A DNA stretch of 25,947 bases from an uncultured Rikenellaceae bacterium (GCA_947074135.1 CAMTOL010000002.1:1-25947), one strand, 5' to 3'. Counted from the stretch's first letter, positions 16,139 to 24,191 are shown. Program-made: numbers and translations. The notes: generated by a model from the sequence alone, not told the origin.

Positions 16139-17227
16139 ATGAATCAGGTCAATCTTAGGCGCAAAACAATGCCAGTCAGAGTCGGAAATATAACCATAGG
16201 TGGAGGTGCGCCCATCTCTGTCCAGAGTATGACAACCATTGCAACCTCGCAAACCGACGAGGTGGTTGACCAAATTATTCGTATAGCGCGAGCTGGTGGC
16301 GAAATAGTAAGGCTTACCACTCCTGCTCGACGTGATGCAGAAAACCTAAAAGCCATAAAAGAGCAACTTCTAGCTCTTGGCTGCGACACTCCAATTGTTG
16401 CCGATGTGCATTTCAACGCCGAAGTGGCACTTGTCGCTGCACTCTATGTCGACAAGGTGCGCATCAATCCTGGTAACTGGGGCGACAAAGAGCGTTTTAG
16501 AGAGCTTATCGCAATTTGTAAGGAGCGAGGCGTGGCAATTCGTATTGGAGTTAATCACGGCTCACTCTCATCTCAAATTGTTGAACTTTATGGCGATACT
16601 CCACGAGGTATGGTCGAGAGTGCGATGGAGTTCTTGCGGGTTGCACGAGAAGAGGAGTTCGACCAAGTGGTTGTTTCGTTCAAATCGAGCAACACTCGAA
16701 CTATGATTGAGGCTTATCGAGCTGGGGTTAGGGCTATGGACGACGAGGGATTCGCTACGCCGCTACACTTGGGCGTTACCGAGGCTGGAGAGGGAATCGA
16801 GGGGCGTATAAAATCGGCTGTCGGAATTGGTGCTCTGCTCATTGACGGTATTGGCGATACTATTCGCGTTTCGCTTACCGAAGAGCCCGAAAACGAGATA
16901 CCAGCTGCTTTCGAGATACTCCAAGCATCGAGAGCTAGAATCTCGAAAACAGAAGTCATTTCGTGTCCTGGCTGTGGTCGAACAATGTATGACTTGCAAG
17001 GTACAACTAGGGCTGTTAAAGAGAGATTTAAAGATAGAGCAGGGCTTAAAATTGCTGTAATGGGGTGTATTGTCAACGGTCCAGGCGAAATGGCAGATGC
17101 CGATTATGGCTATGTAGGCTCTGGTGTGGGAGTTGTGACGTTATATAAAAATGGAGAGGTGGTAGAGCGTAATGTGCCGCAAGAGGAGGCACTCGACAGA
17201 CTCGAATTTATAATTCATAATTCATAA
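16139..17227 (+). CDS. ispG: 4-hydroxy-3-methylbut-2-enyl diphosphate synthase, short form
   Basis: 362 aa. N-terminal TIM barrel (about 1-240: VQSMTTIATSQTDEVV, VADVHFNAEVALVA, VRINPGNWGDKERF, IRIGVNHGSLS) and C-terminal [4Fe-4S] domain with CPGCGRTMYDLQ and MGCIVNGPGEMADADYGYVG (three Cys plus Glu ligands). Catalyses the reductive ring opening of MEcPP to HMBPP in the MEP pathway. Bacteroidota IspG is usually the long three-domain type of about 600 aa; this one is the short two-domain type of most other bacteria. The last residues (EFIIHNS) are encoded by a 7-bp tandem repeat at 17205-17225. Likely co-transcribed with the UbiD-family gene. Confidence 0.95.
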   Translation: MNQVNLRRKTMPVRVGNITIGGGAPISVQSMTTIATSQTDEVVDQIIRIARAGGEIVRLTTPARRDAENLKAIKEQLLALGCDTPIVADVHFNAEVALVAALYVDKVRINPGNWGDKERFRELIAICKERGVAIRIGVNHGSLSSQIVELYGDTPRGMVESAMEFLRVAREEEFDQVVVSFKSSNTRTMIEAYRAGVRAMDDEGFATPLHLGVTEAGEGIEGRIKSAVGIGALLIDGIGDTIRVSLTEEPENEIPAAFEILQASRARISKTEVISCPGCGRTMYDLQGTTRAVKERFKDRAGLKIAVMGCIVNGPGEMADADYGYVGSGVGVVTLYKNGEVVERNVPQEEALDRLEFIIHNS

Positions 17228-17232
17228 GTTTC
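17205..17232. repeat. 7-bp tandem repeat across the ispG stop
   Basis: AATTTAT, AATTCAT, AATTCAT, AAGTTTC in strict 7-base register. It encodes the last residues and contains the stop codon of ispG (17225-17227). The following 17228-17383 gap before porX is A+T-rich; it holds a short AATGCA/TGCATT hairpin near 17280-17303 and no convincing promoter. Confidence 0.65.
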
Positions 17233-17389
17233 TGTTTGCTTTAATGATAAGCGAAAGGAGAGTAGAATAAATAAAAAAATGCAGTTCGTGAATTATGCAT
17301 TGAGAAAAATCGCAATTAGTAACAATTATTGACATAGAAAAATAAAACGACTAATTAGGACGTTAGCTAAATAAAAATAAAAAGTGCAG

Positions 17390-18937
17390 ATGATAAAGAT
17401 ATTATGGGTCGATGATGAGATTGAACTACTCAAACCTCACATCTTGTTTCTTAAAGGCAAGGGATACGACGTGCTGACCGCAAACAACGGTCACGATGCT
17501 ATTGATATAGCAAAAGAGGAGAACCTGGATTTGGTTATTCTCGACGAGATGATGCCTGGTCTGACGGGACTTGAAACTCTGCCTCAAATCAAAGAGGTTG
17601 CACCGCTTGTCCCTATCATTATGGTTACAAAGAGCGAGGAGGAGGATATAATGAATCGAGCGGTGGGGAGCAAAATTGCAGACTATATTATCAAGCCTGT
17701 AAATCCAATGCAGGTTTTGTTGTCTATTAAGAAGAATGTGCATCGCGAACAATTAGTTGCCGAACAATCGACTCAAGATTACAGAGCCGCTTTTGGTAAG
17801 ATTTCAGCTGCTATATCGACAGCGAATACCTTTGCCGAGTGGGTAGCCATTTATAAAAAGCTGGTTAGTTGGGATATGGAGCTCTCACAGAGTACCGATA
17901 GAGGGGTGGTTGAGATATTGCAGTATCAAAAAACTGAGGCTGACGGCGAGTTTGCGAAGTTTATTAGACGACATTATGTTGATTGGTTCAACGAGAACAA
18001 TAGTGATAAACCGATGTTTTCGCACAATTTGATGCGAAGCAAGGTTTTTCCATATTTAGGGGACGATAAAAAGACTCTCTTTTTGCTTATTGATAACTTT
18101 CGTTACGACCAGTGGTTGATGGTTAGAGATATGATTTCGCCTCACTACAACATTGAAGAAGAGGAGTTTTATTGCGCAATTCTTCCAACGGCTACACAGT
18201 ATGCTCGTAATGCTATTTTTGCAGGACTTACTCCGCTTTCAATTTCGAAATTATACCCTCAAGAGTGGCTTAATGACAATGAAGGAGGAGGAAAGAATCA
18301 GCACGAGGAGGAGTTCTTGCGTAAATTGATGGCTAAAAATGGCAAAAGCGAGAAACTGTTTTTTGAGAAATTGGTTCGTCCAGAGGCTGGCAAACGCCTG
18401 TTAGAAAATCTTGAGAAGGTCTTTAATGCAGACTTCTCGGTTATTATCTACAACTTCTTGGATATCCTTTCGCACGCTCGAACCGAAACTGATATTATTC
18501 GCGAGATTGCTGACGATGAGGCCGCTTTTCGTTCGTTGACTCGTTCGTGGTTCGAACATTCGGAGTTGTTGGAGATAATCCGTATGGTTGCTCAGCGAGG
18601 TATTCGCCTCATTGTTACTTCAGATCACGGAACTCGCAAGGTTGATAATGCTGTTAAGGTGGTTGGAGATAGAGAAACCTCGACTAATTTGCGTTACAAG
18701 AGTGGTCGCAATTTGAGTTATAACGATAAGAATATATTTTCGATTAAGAATCCAGCAACTGTCGGGTTGCCCTCGAGTAACTTGACTTCTGAGTTCATAT
18801 TTGCGTCAAGTTCTGATTTTCTGGTATATCCGAACAACTATAATCACTATGTTCGCTACTACAAGAGCACTTTTCAGCACGGTGGCGTGTCGATGGAGGA
18901 GATGCTAGTTCCATTCATTGTGCTAGAACCTAAGTAG
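17390..18937 (+). CDS. porX: PorX-type response regulator with PglZ domain
   Basis: 515 aa from the ATG at 17390 (an in-frame GTG at 17384 would add two residues). The receiver domain has D8-D9-E10, phospho-acceptor D52 in VILDEMMPGLTG, and the lysine in DYIIKPVNP. A helical linker (about 125-200) joins a C-terminal PglZ domain of the alkaline-phosphatase superfamily: LLIDNFRYDQW, AILPTATQYARNAIFAG (catalytic Thr region), FLDILSHAR, IVTSDHGTRKV and FQHGGVSMEEMLVP (metal ligands D, H). Length and architecture match PorX, which with the kinase PorY and sigma factor SigP controls type IX secretion genes in Porphyromonas; in some species it also acts as a phosphodiesterase. No kinase is adjacent. 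Confidence 0.93.
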   Translation: MIKILWVDDEIELLKPHILFLKGKGYDVLTANNGHDAIDIAKEENLDLVILDEMMPGLTGLETLPQIKEVAPLVPIIMVTKSEEEDIMNRAVGSKIADYIIKPVNPMQVLLSIKKNVHREQLVAEQSTQDYRAAFGKISAAISTANTFAEWVAIYKKLVSWDMELSQSTDRGVVEILQYQKTEADGEFAKFIRRHYVDWFNENNSDKPMFSHNLMRSKVFPYLGDDKKTLFLLIDNFRYDQWLMVRDMISPHYNIEEEEFYCAILPTATQYARNAIFAGLTPLSISKLYPQEWLNDNEGGGKNQHEEEFLRKLMAKNGKSEKLFFEKLVRPEAGKRLLENLEKVFNADFSVIIYNFLDILSHARTETDIIREIADDEAAFRSLTRSWFEHSELLEIIRMVAQRGIRLIVTSDHGTRKVDNAVKVVGDRETSTNLRYKSGRNLSYNDKNIFSIKNPATVGLPSSNLTSEFIFASSSDFLVYPNNYNHYVRYYKSTFQHGGVSMEEMLVPFIVLEPK

Positions 18938-18949
18938 TTTTCAGTTGAG

Positions 18950-19012
18950 AATGATTAATGGACAATGGTAATTTTATCATTGTCCATTTATTGTTTACCA
19001 TTAGTTATTGAT
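18950..19012. repeat. Inverted 7-bp tandem repeat at the porX/uvrA 3' ends
   Basis: Left arm in 7-base steps: AATGATT, AATGGAC, AATGGTA. Right arm: CATTGTC, CATTTAT, TGTTTAC, CATTAGT, TATTGAT. The right arm carries the uvrA stop codon (19001-19003) and its last residues (INN). The two arms are rough inverse complements and form the terminator hairpin listed next. Confidence 0.6.
18957..18988. terminator. Bidirectional terminator between porX and uvrA
   Basis: A 14-bp stem (18957-18970 with 18975-18988, one G-T pair) around the loop ATTT. Plus-strand exit is TATTGTTT. It is 20 bases past the porX stop and 13 past the uvrA stop. The T-tract is modest, so efficiency is uncertain, but position between convergent genes supports the role. 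Confidence 0.65.
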
Positions 19013-21808
19013 ATATTTACCAGTTGCGCTTTTAGTATCGGTGTGGAGCTGTTTGGGAGTACCCTCGGCTACAATATAGCCACCTCTATCGCCTCCTTCT
19101 GGACCCATATCGATAACCCAATCCGAACAGCGAATAACATCGGTGTTATGTTCAATCACAACCACGCTATTGCCTCTGTCAACAATCTTCTGAATCACAT
19201 CAATTAATACCCTCACGTCCTCGAAATGTAGTCCCGTTGTCGGTTCGTCCAAGATGTAGAGCGTTCTTCCGGTATCTCGCTTCGAAAGTTCGGAAGCCAA
19301 CTTCAATCGTTGACTCTCGCCACCCGAAAGCGTTGTACAGGGCTGTCCCAACTTCAAATAACCAAGTCCTACGTCCTGCATTGCCTTTAGTTTTGCAAAA
19401 ATTGCAGGGTGCGCCTCGAAAAACTCAACGCTCTGGTTGATTGTCATATTGAGTACCTCGTTTATGTTCTTGCCCTTGAATCTTACAGCTAGTGTGTCAG
19501 GGTTATAACGATTGCCGTCGCAAACCTTGCATTTTACATAAACATCTGGCAAGAAATTCATCTCAATAGTTTCGACCCCTGCACCCTTGCACTGTTCACA
19601 CCTGCCACCCTTAACATTAAAGCTAAAGCGACCAGCCTTGAAGCCTCGAATCTGTGCATCGGTGGTCTGTTCAAAGAGGTTGCGAATGTCGGTGAAGACT
19701 GCGCTGTAAGTTGCTGGATTTGAGCGTGGAGAACGACCAATTGGTGACTGGTCAACCACAATAACCTTATCTAAATGCTCGATGCCCTCGATTTTTTCGT
19801 AAGGCAGCGGCATATCGTAACTATTGAAAAACTCACGACTAAGAATTGGGCGAAGAGTATGGTTGATGAGCGAGCTTTTGCCCGAACCGCTAACCCCTGC
19901 AATGGTCACAAACACTCCAAGAGGCAGTTTTAACGTTACATTTTGCAGGTTATTGCCAGTGCAACCCTTTAAAATTAGCCTCTTTGCACTAGGTTTGCGA
20001 GGCTTTGCCGGTGGTTCGATTTTGCGAACGCCATTGAGGTATTGTGCAGTCATAGACCCCGATTTAAGCAGCGTCTTGAAATCTCCAGCCGAAACAACCT
20101 CGCCTCCTCGACGACCAGCCAAAGGTCCAATATCGACAATGTAGTCCGCCTCGCGCATCATCAACTCGTCGTGTTCGACAACAATAACTGAATTGCCAAC
20201 GTCACGTAAAGATTTGAGCGAATCAATCAATTTTACATTATCGCGAGGGTGTAGTCCAATACTTGGCTCGTCCATTATATAGAGCACATTAACCAGTTTG
20301 CTCCCAACCTGAGTGGCAAGTCTAATACGTTGACTTTCGCCTCCCGAAAGAGTGCGTGACGAGCGACTAAGCGACAAATAACTAAGCCCCACATCGACCA
20401 AAAAGCCAAGTCGTGCCGAAATCTCTCCAAGTATCTCGTGTGCAATGCGTTGTTCCTTTTTGCTTAATCTTTTCTCAATGCATAGCGACCACTTCAACAA
20501 CTTCTCAATGCTAAGTGCTGAGAGTTCTGCAATGTTTTTATCATCAATACGAAAAGCTAAACTCTCTGCTCTAAGTCGAGTGCCTCCACAGCAGCTGCAA
20601 GCTCGTTTCTCGACAAACTGCTCTCTCCACTTCTGTCCTTTTTTGTTGTTTCCCTCCTCCTCGGCAGCGTTCTCGAGGTATGCAATTACACCCTCCCAAG
20701 TGGTCATATAGCTAGTTCCGTTCTGTGAAGTGACTCTAAGTGGCTCGCTTTCGCCATTGAGCAGTGCCGAAAGAGCATCTTCGTTCCACTCCTCAATCGG
20801 AGTTGTCATCTTCATCGAGTGTCGTTCGGCAAGTGCCTCCATTTTGGCGTAAACTAGTGTCGTTTTGCCTTTCGATTTAAGCGGTTCGATAGCCCCTTTT
20901 TCAATCGAAAGTTTAGGGTTGGGTATAATCTTGCTGATATCAAAAACGGTTTCAACCCCTAGTCCCGAGCAGGCTGCACAAGCTCCAAAAGGAGAGTTAA
21001 ATGAGAAAGTTGCAGGTTGAGGCTCAGCGTAGGCAAGTCCAGTTGTCGGACACATCAGTGAACGAGAGAAATAGCGAATATTCTCGTTGTCGTCAATTTC
21101 GGATACCGCAATAGTCCCTTTGCCATACGAGAAAGCATCTTTTACACTCTTCTCAATTCGTTCCATAGCTCGTCCATCAACCTTAATGCGGTCAATTACC
21201 AGCTCAATATTGTGTCGTGTATAGCGGTCTAGTTGCAGTCCTGCGGTCATTTCGGTTATCTTGCCGTCGATTCGAGCATAGAGAAAACCACGAGTGCGCA
21301 GTTGTTCGAAAGTTTCGCGATAGTGCCCTTTACGACCTTTAACTATAGGCGCAAGAATGGCTATCTTTTTTTCGTCGTAATCCTTTATGATTGAAGCCAA
21401 AATCTGCTCGTCAGTGTAATGCACCATCTTCTCGCCAGTGGCAGTAGAGTAGGCTGTCGAGGCTTTGGCAAATAGTAGTCGTAGGTAGTCGTAAACCTCT
21501 GTAATGGTGCCGACTGTAGAGCGAGGGTTTCTCGAAGTGGTTTTTTGTTCGATGGCGATAACTGGCGAAAGCCCAGTAATTTTATCGACATCTGGACGCT
21601 CCAATACGCCCATAAATTGGCGAGAGTAGGAGCTGAGTGTTTCGAGATATCGCCTTTGTCCTTCGGCGTAGATTGTGTCGAAGGCGAGTGAGCTTTTGCC
21701 CGAACCTGACAGACCTGTAATAACTGTTAGGCTATCACGAGGAATCTCGACATCTATGTTTTTGAGGTTGTTAACTCTAGCACCCTCTACCTTTATGCTG
21801 TTTTTCAC
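19001..21808 (-). CDS. uvrA: Excinuclease ABC subunit A
   Basis: 935 aa, near the usual 940. DNA damage recognition ATPase of nucleotide excision repair. Two ABC modules: Walker [15 protein letters not shown] (near residue 33) and [13 protein letters not shown] (near 640), signatures [14 protein letters not shown] and [15 protein letters not shown], Walker [15 protein letters not shown] and [14 protein letters not shown]. Zinc modules: [19 protein letters not shown] and [10 protein letters not shown] paired with [11 protein letters not shown]. Starts [19 protein letters not shown], a standard N-terminus. Monocistronic; its upstream gap is filled by hairpin repeat A. Confidence 0.98.
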   Translation of the reverse strand: MKNSIKVEGARVNNLKNIDVEIPRDSLTVITGLSGSGKSSLAFDTIYAEGQRRYLETLSSYSRQFMGVLERPDVDKITGLSPVIAIEQKTTSRNPRSTVGTITEVYDYLRLLFAKASTAYSTATGEKMVHYTDEQILASIIKDYDEKKIAILAPIVKGRKGHYRETFEQLRTRGFLYARIDGKITEMTAGLQLDRYTRHNIELVIDRIKVDGRAMERIEKSVKDAFSYGKGTIAVSEIDDNENIRYFSRSLMCPTTGLAYAEPQPATFSFNSPFGACAACSGLGVETVFDISKIIPNPKLSIEKGAIEPLKSKGKTTLVYAKMEALAERHSMKMTTPIEEWNEDALSALLNGESEPLRVTSQNGTSYMTTWEGVIAYLENAAEEEGNNKKGQKWREQFVEKRACSCCGGTRLRAESLAFRIDDKNIAELSALSIEKLLKWSLCIEKRLSKKEQRIAHEILGEISARLGFLVDVGLSYLSLSRSSRTLSGGESQRIRLATQVGSKLVNVLYIMDEPSIGLHPRDNVKLIDSLKSLRDVGNSVIVVEHDELMMREADYIVDIGPLAGRRGGEVVSAGDFKTLLKSGSMTAQYLNGVRKIEPPAKPRKPSAKRLILKGCTGNNLQNVTLKLPLGVFVTIAGVSGSGKSSLINHTLRPILSREFFNSYDMPLPYEKIEGIEHLDKVIVVDQSPIGRSPRSNPATYSAVFTDIRNLFEQTTDAQIRGFKAGRFSFNVKGGRCEQCKGAGVETIEMNFLPDVYVKCKVCDGNRYNPDTLAVRFKGKNINEVLNMTINQSVEFFEAHPAIFAKLKAMQDVGLGYLKLGQPCTTLSGGESQRLKLASELSKRDTGRTLYILDEPTTGLHFEDVRVLIDVIQKIVDRGNSVVVIEHNTDVIRCSDWVIDMGPEGGDRGGYIVAEGTPKQLHTDTKSATGKYINN

Positions 21809-21850
21809 GTACTAATTCAAATTAACAGTTGAAATAAAAACCAAACAAAT

Positions 21851-22046
21851 GATCGAAAACGAAGTTTTCGGCAAAAGTTTTTGGTGTCGCTTTTTTCAAA
21901 AAGCGACGACGCACGGCTGATTAGAGCAATGACGTAAAATCCAGGGGTGGGTCGAAAGATCCAGAGAAGAAATTCCAAAGGAATTTCCGACCCACCCCAA
22001 AGTTAGTGCAAACTAAAAATCTCCAAGCGCAAATCCGAAAGATTTG
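21851..22046 (+). repeat. Modular hairpin repeat, copy A (most complete)
   Basis: Module 1: CGAAAAC-GAA-GTTTTCG (21854-21870). Leader CAAAAGTTTTTGG (21872-21884). Module 2: GTCGCTTTTT-TC-AAAAAGCGAC (21886-21907), a 10-bp stem with 2-base loop. Spacer with TTAGAGCAATGACGTAAAAT, shared with copy B. Module 3: outer GGGGTGGGTCG (21944-21954) with CGACCCACCCC (21988-21998), inner GAAATTCC-AAA-GGAATTTC (21969-21987), plus a rival local pairing GGGTC/GATCC. Module 4: CAAATC-CGAAA-GATTTG (22030-22046). It fills the 306-base gap between the NUDIX and uvrA genes; no gene is seen there. Confidence 0.85.
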
Positions 22047-22114
22047 TAAGACTTAAAGGTAGGTGTTTTTCAAGTCCTAAAACCAAAATTCGATGATGTT
22101 TTGCTACTGTTTTT

Positions 22115-22555
22115 TTAGCAGTTCTCTTTAGCTTTCTGACCACCCGCTAAAAACGCAGCGAATACATCTTTTATTGTTGGGTAGCTGAACTCCAGCAGTT
22201 TTTGACACTCCTCGAGTGTGAACCAACCAATGCCTTCGATATCCTCTTCGGTTTGCGGTATAAGTTCTTGTTCGCCGGGAGCCAACATCAAGTACCAATG
22301 AGTCTGTTTCTCTATCGCACAACCATTAAGTTCGTAGTCGTGAGTAGTTTGGCACAAATAGCGACCAATCCAAACATCAACTAGTCCGCACTCCTCCATT
22401 ACCTCCCTCACAGCGCAATGTTCTGTATCTTCGCCTTCGTCCTGTTTGCCTTTTGGTAGATCCCAAAAACCACGCCTGTAAATCATCAAAAATCGCTCAT
22501 CTTCATTCATCACCAGACCACCTGCTGCCGTAATTATTGTTTTGTTGCTTCCCAT
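22115..22555 (-). CDS. NUDIX hydrolase
   Basis: 146 aa. A full NUDIX box G36-x5-E42-x7-REVMEECGL (50-58) sits in WDLPKGKQDEGED, with the acidic residues for Mg binding intact. N-terminal TIITAAGGLVMNEDERFLMI and C-terminal EDIEGIGWFTLEE are typical of the MutT-like fold. Hydrolyses a nucleoside diphosphate linked to another group; substrate unknown. Divergent from pyrE, whose promoter overlaps its 5' end. Confidence 0.93.
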   Translation of the reverse strand: MGSNKTIITAAGGLVMNEDERFLMIYRRGFWDLPKGKQDEGEDTEHCAVREVMEECGLVDVWIGRYLCQTTHDYELNGCAIEKQTHWYLMLAPGEQELIPQTEEDIEGIGWFTLEECQKLLEFSYPTIKDVFAAFLAGGQKAKENC

Positions 22556-22572
22556 ATTTTTTACTACCTTTG
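22541..22572 (+). promoter_or_regulatory. Promoter of pyrE
   Basis: TTTG (22541-22544), 20-base spacer, TACCTTTG (22565-22572), a full match to the Bacteroidota consensus. Transcription would start near 22579, leaving a leader of about 53 bases with a small GCTTA-TCAT-TAAGC hairpin. The -33 half lies within the first codons of the opposing NUDIX gene. Confidence 0.75.
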
Positions 22573-22631
22573 CTCTTTAAAAGTTTAAAAAAATGTTAAC
22601 GCTTATCATTAAGCATATAAAATAGAGTAAA

Positions 22632-23255
22632 ATGGAAAAAAATATTGCCAATTCACTGCTGCAAATTAACGCAATTAAATTGAGCCCTGCAAATCCTTTC
22701 ACTTGGGCAAGTGGTTGGAAGTCGCCTATTTACTGCGACAACCGTAAAGTTTTATCGTTCCCAACAGAACGTAAAAAGGTGTATGAGGCTTTTGCCAAAG
22801 TAATAGCTGAGAAATACCCCGAAGCTGATGTTGTGGCTGGTGTTGCGACTGGTGCAATTGCGTGGGGAGCAGGAGCGACTGAAATACTCGAAAAACCGTT
22901 TATTTATGTTCGTTCATCGGCTAAGGATCACGGGTTGACCAATCAGGTTGAGGGCTACTACGAAAAAGGACAAAAAGTTGTAGTGGTTGAGGATTTGATT
23001 TCGACAGGTGGTAGTTCGTTGGCGGCTGTTGAGGCTTTGCGTGAGGCGGGTTGCGAGGTTTTGGGAATGGTTGCCATTTTTACTTATGGTTTCCCCACAG
23101 CAACTGAGAATTTCGAGAAGGCTGGAGTTGAGCTGACAACTTTGTCGAACTACAATGTGATGATTGAGGCGGCTGTTGAGAGCGGATATGTAACAAAAGA
23201 GCAGGTTGATACGTTAAAAGAGTGGCGTTTGTCGCCTTCGACTTGGGGCAAATAA
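22632..23255 (+). CDS. pyrE: Orotate phosphoribosyltransferase
   Basis: 207 aa. PRPP-binding loop VVVVEDLISTGGSS (116-129), substrate loop YVRSSAKDHG (92-101), and WASGWKSPIYCDNRKV (25-40) for orotate binding. Converts orotate and PRPP to OMP in pyrimidine synthesis. It has its own promoter and is followed 24 bases later by a small SRPBCC-like gene, likely co-transcribed. Confidence 0.97.
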   Translation: MEKNIANSLLQINAIKLSPANPFTWASGWKSPIYCDNRKVLSFPTERKKVYEAFAKVIAEKYPEADVVAGVATGAIAWGAGATEILEKPFIYVRSSAKDHGLTNQVEGYYEKGQKVVVVEDLISTGGSSLAAVEALREAGCEVLGMVAIFTYGFPTATENFEKAGVELTTLSNYNVMIEAAVESGYVTKEQVDTLKEWRLSPSTWGK

Positions 23256-23279
23256 TTGTAATTGACAATTAAAAAAGAG

Positions 23280-23720
23280 ATGGCGAAATACGAGAGTAAA
23301 CAGCAGACGGCTTATGCTCCTGCGGCGGCGATGTATGCTGCACTTAGTAAATTTAGTAATTTGACCCCTATGTTGGCAGACAAGGTTGAGGGTTGGGAGG
23401 CTGACGACGATACTTGTTCTTTTAAGGTTCAAGGTATGGCGGTTAGGCTTAGAATGGATAGAGAGTCTTCGAAGGCGGAGGGTGGCAATTATGTTGTAAA
23501 GGTTGTGAGCGAGGATTCGCCTATGGCTTTTGCGTTTTGGTTGCAGATGAAGGAGGTTGGAGCTATGGAAACTAGACTTAGAGTTGTGGTTGAGATAGAG
23601 CTCAATATGATGATGAAGATGATGATTGGATCTAAGTTGCAGGATGGTGTTGATAAGATTGCGGAGCAGATAGCGACTGGCTTCAATACGGGAATGGCGC
23701 AGATGCAGCAACCCTCTTAG
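23280..23720 (+). CDS. Small SRPBCC (START/Bet v1-like) family protein, function unknown
   Basis: 146 aa from the ATG at 23280; a TTG at 23262 in the same frame would add six residues. The layout fits the SRPBCC helix-grip fold: a first helix (MYAALSKFSNLTPMLADKVE), a run of beta strands (CSFKVQGMAVRLRM, YVVKVVSED, MAFAFWLQM, ETRLRVVVEIEL), then a long C-terminal helix (KLQDGVDKIAEQIATGF). No catalytic residues stand out. The family binds hydrophobic ligands. I recall similar small proteins beside pyrE in other Bacteroidales, but cannot confirm this here. No link to pyrimidine synthesis is evident. Confidence 0.7.
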   Translation: MAKYESKQQTAYAPAAAMYAALSKFSNLTPMLADKVEGWEADDDTCSFKVQGMAVRLRMDRESSKAEGGNYVVKVVSEDSPMAFAFWLQMKEVGAMETRLRVVVEIELNMMMKMMIGSKLQDGVDKIAEQIATGFNTGMAQMQQPS

Positions 23721-23744
23721 GAGTGGTTAGAGCGGTTAATAGGT

Positions 23745-23910
23745 AAAAGTTTTTGGTTTTCCCTTTTTACAAAAAGGGAAAGTAGCAAGGTTGCCTTAGA
23801 GTAATGACATAAAATCAGAGGGTGGGTCGAAAGACCCAAAAGAGAAATTACGTAGGAATTTCCGACCCACCCCCAAAAAAACACTCCCAAGCGCAAATCC
23901 GTAGGATTTG
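23745..23910 (+). repeat. Modular hairpin repeat, copy B (module 1 missing)
   Basis: Leader AAAAGTTTTTGG (23745-23756). Module 2: TTTCCCTTTTT-AC-AAAAAGGGAAA (23758-23781). Spacer with TTAGAGTAATGACATAAAAT, matching copy A with two changes. Module 3: outer GGGTGGGTCG (23820-23829) with CGACCCACCC (23863-23872), rival GGGTC-GAAA-GACCC (23824-23837), inner GAAATT/AATTTC (23844-23862). Module 4: CAAATCC-GTA-GGATTTG (23894-23910). It begins 24 bases after the SRPBCC gene stop. Confidence 0.85.
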
Positions 23911-23953
23911 TAAGACCTTAGAGGCATAGTGGTTGAAAGTAAGACTGACAAAG

Positions 23954-24102
23954 TTTGGGGGTTGGTGGCGGAAATCCGTGGGATTTCCTTTTGGTGGATT
24001 CTCCACCAACCCCCAAATTTATTAATGCTATTTCGCAGACCGCTTACCATCGTTCTTTTGTGAACAAAAGAACCAAAAAACTTTACGGAAACTTCGTTTC
24101 CG
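23954..24102 (-). repeat. Modular hairpin repeat, copy D (inverted relative to B)
   Basis: Plus-strand order is module 3, 2, 1, so the copy points left. Module 3: TTTGGGGGTTGGTGG (23954-23968) with CCACCAACCCCCAAA (24003-24017), a perfect 15-bp stem; inner GGAAATCC-GTG-GGATTTCC (23970-23988); rival TTGGTGG-ATTCT-CCACCAA (23991-24009). Module 2: GTTCTTTTGT-GA-ACAAAAGAAC (24052-24073). Module 1: CGGAAAC-TTC-GTTTCCG (24086-24102). With copy B it fills the 470-base gap before the GH89 gene; the remaining 24103-24191 is T-rich and may hold that gene's promoter, though no full TAnnTTTG match is present. Confidence 0.85.
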
Positions 24103-24191
24103 ATGACTTGTTTGACGTTTTTTTGAGTTTTTCCTCTTTCTTAATTGTTTGTTTGATTTTTAGTTTGATTTATTTTAAATTTTTAGTGAAA

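Noticed and set aside
21886..21907. Module 2 hairpin of copy A as an intrinsic terminator for the NUDIX gene
   Set aside because: T and A runs are at the stem tip, not after the stem; no T tract follows on either strand.
23214..23711. 165-aa minus-strand open frame
   Set aside because: Antisense to the SRPBCC-like gene; rich in H, R, S and L as expected for a shadow frame.
23796..24050. 84-aa minus-strand open frame in the gap before GH89
   Set aside because: Lies wholly over hairpin repeats B and D; its residues simply spell the palindromes.
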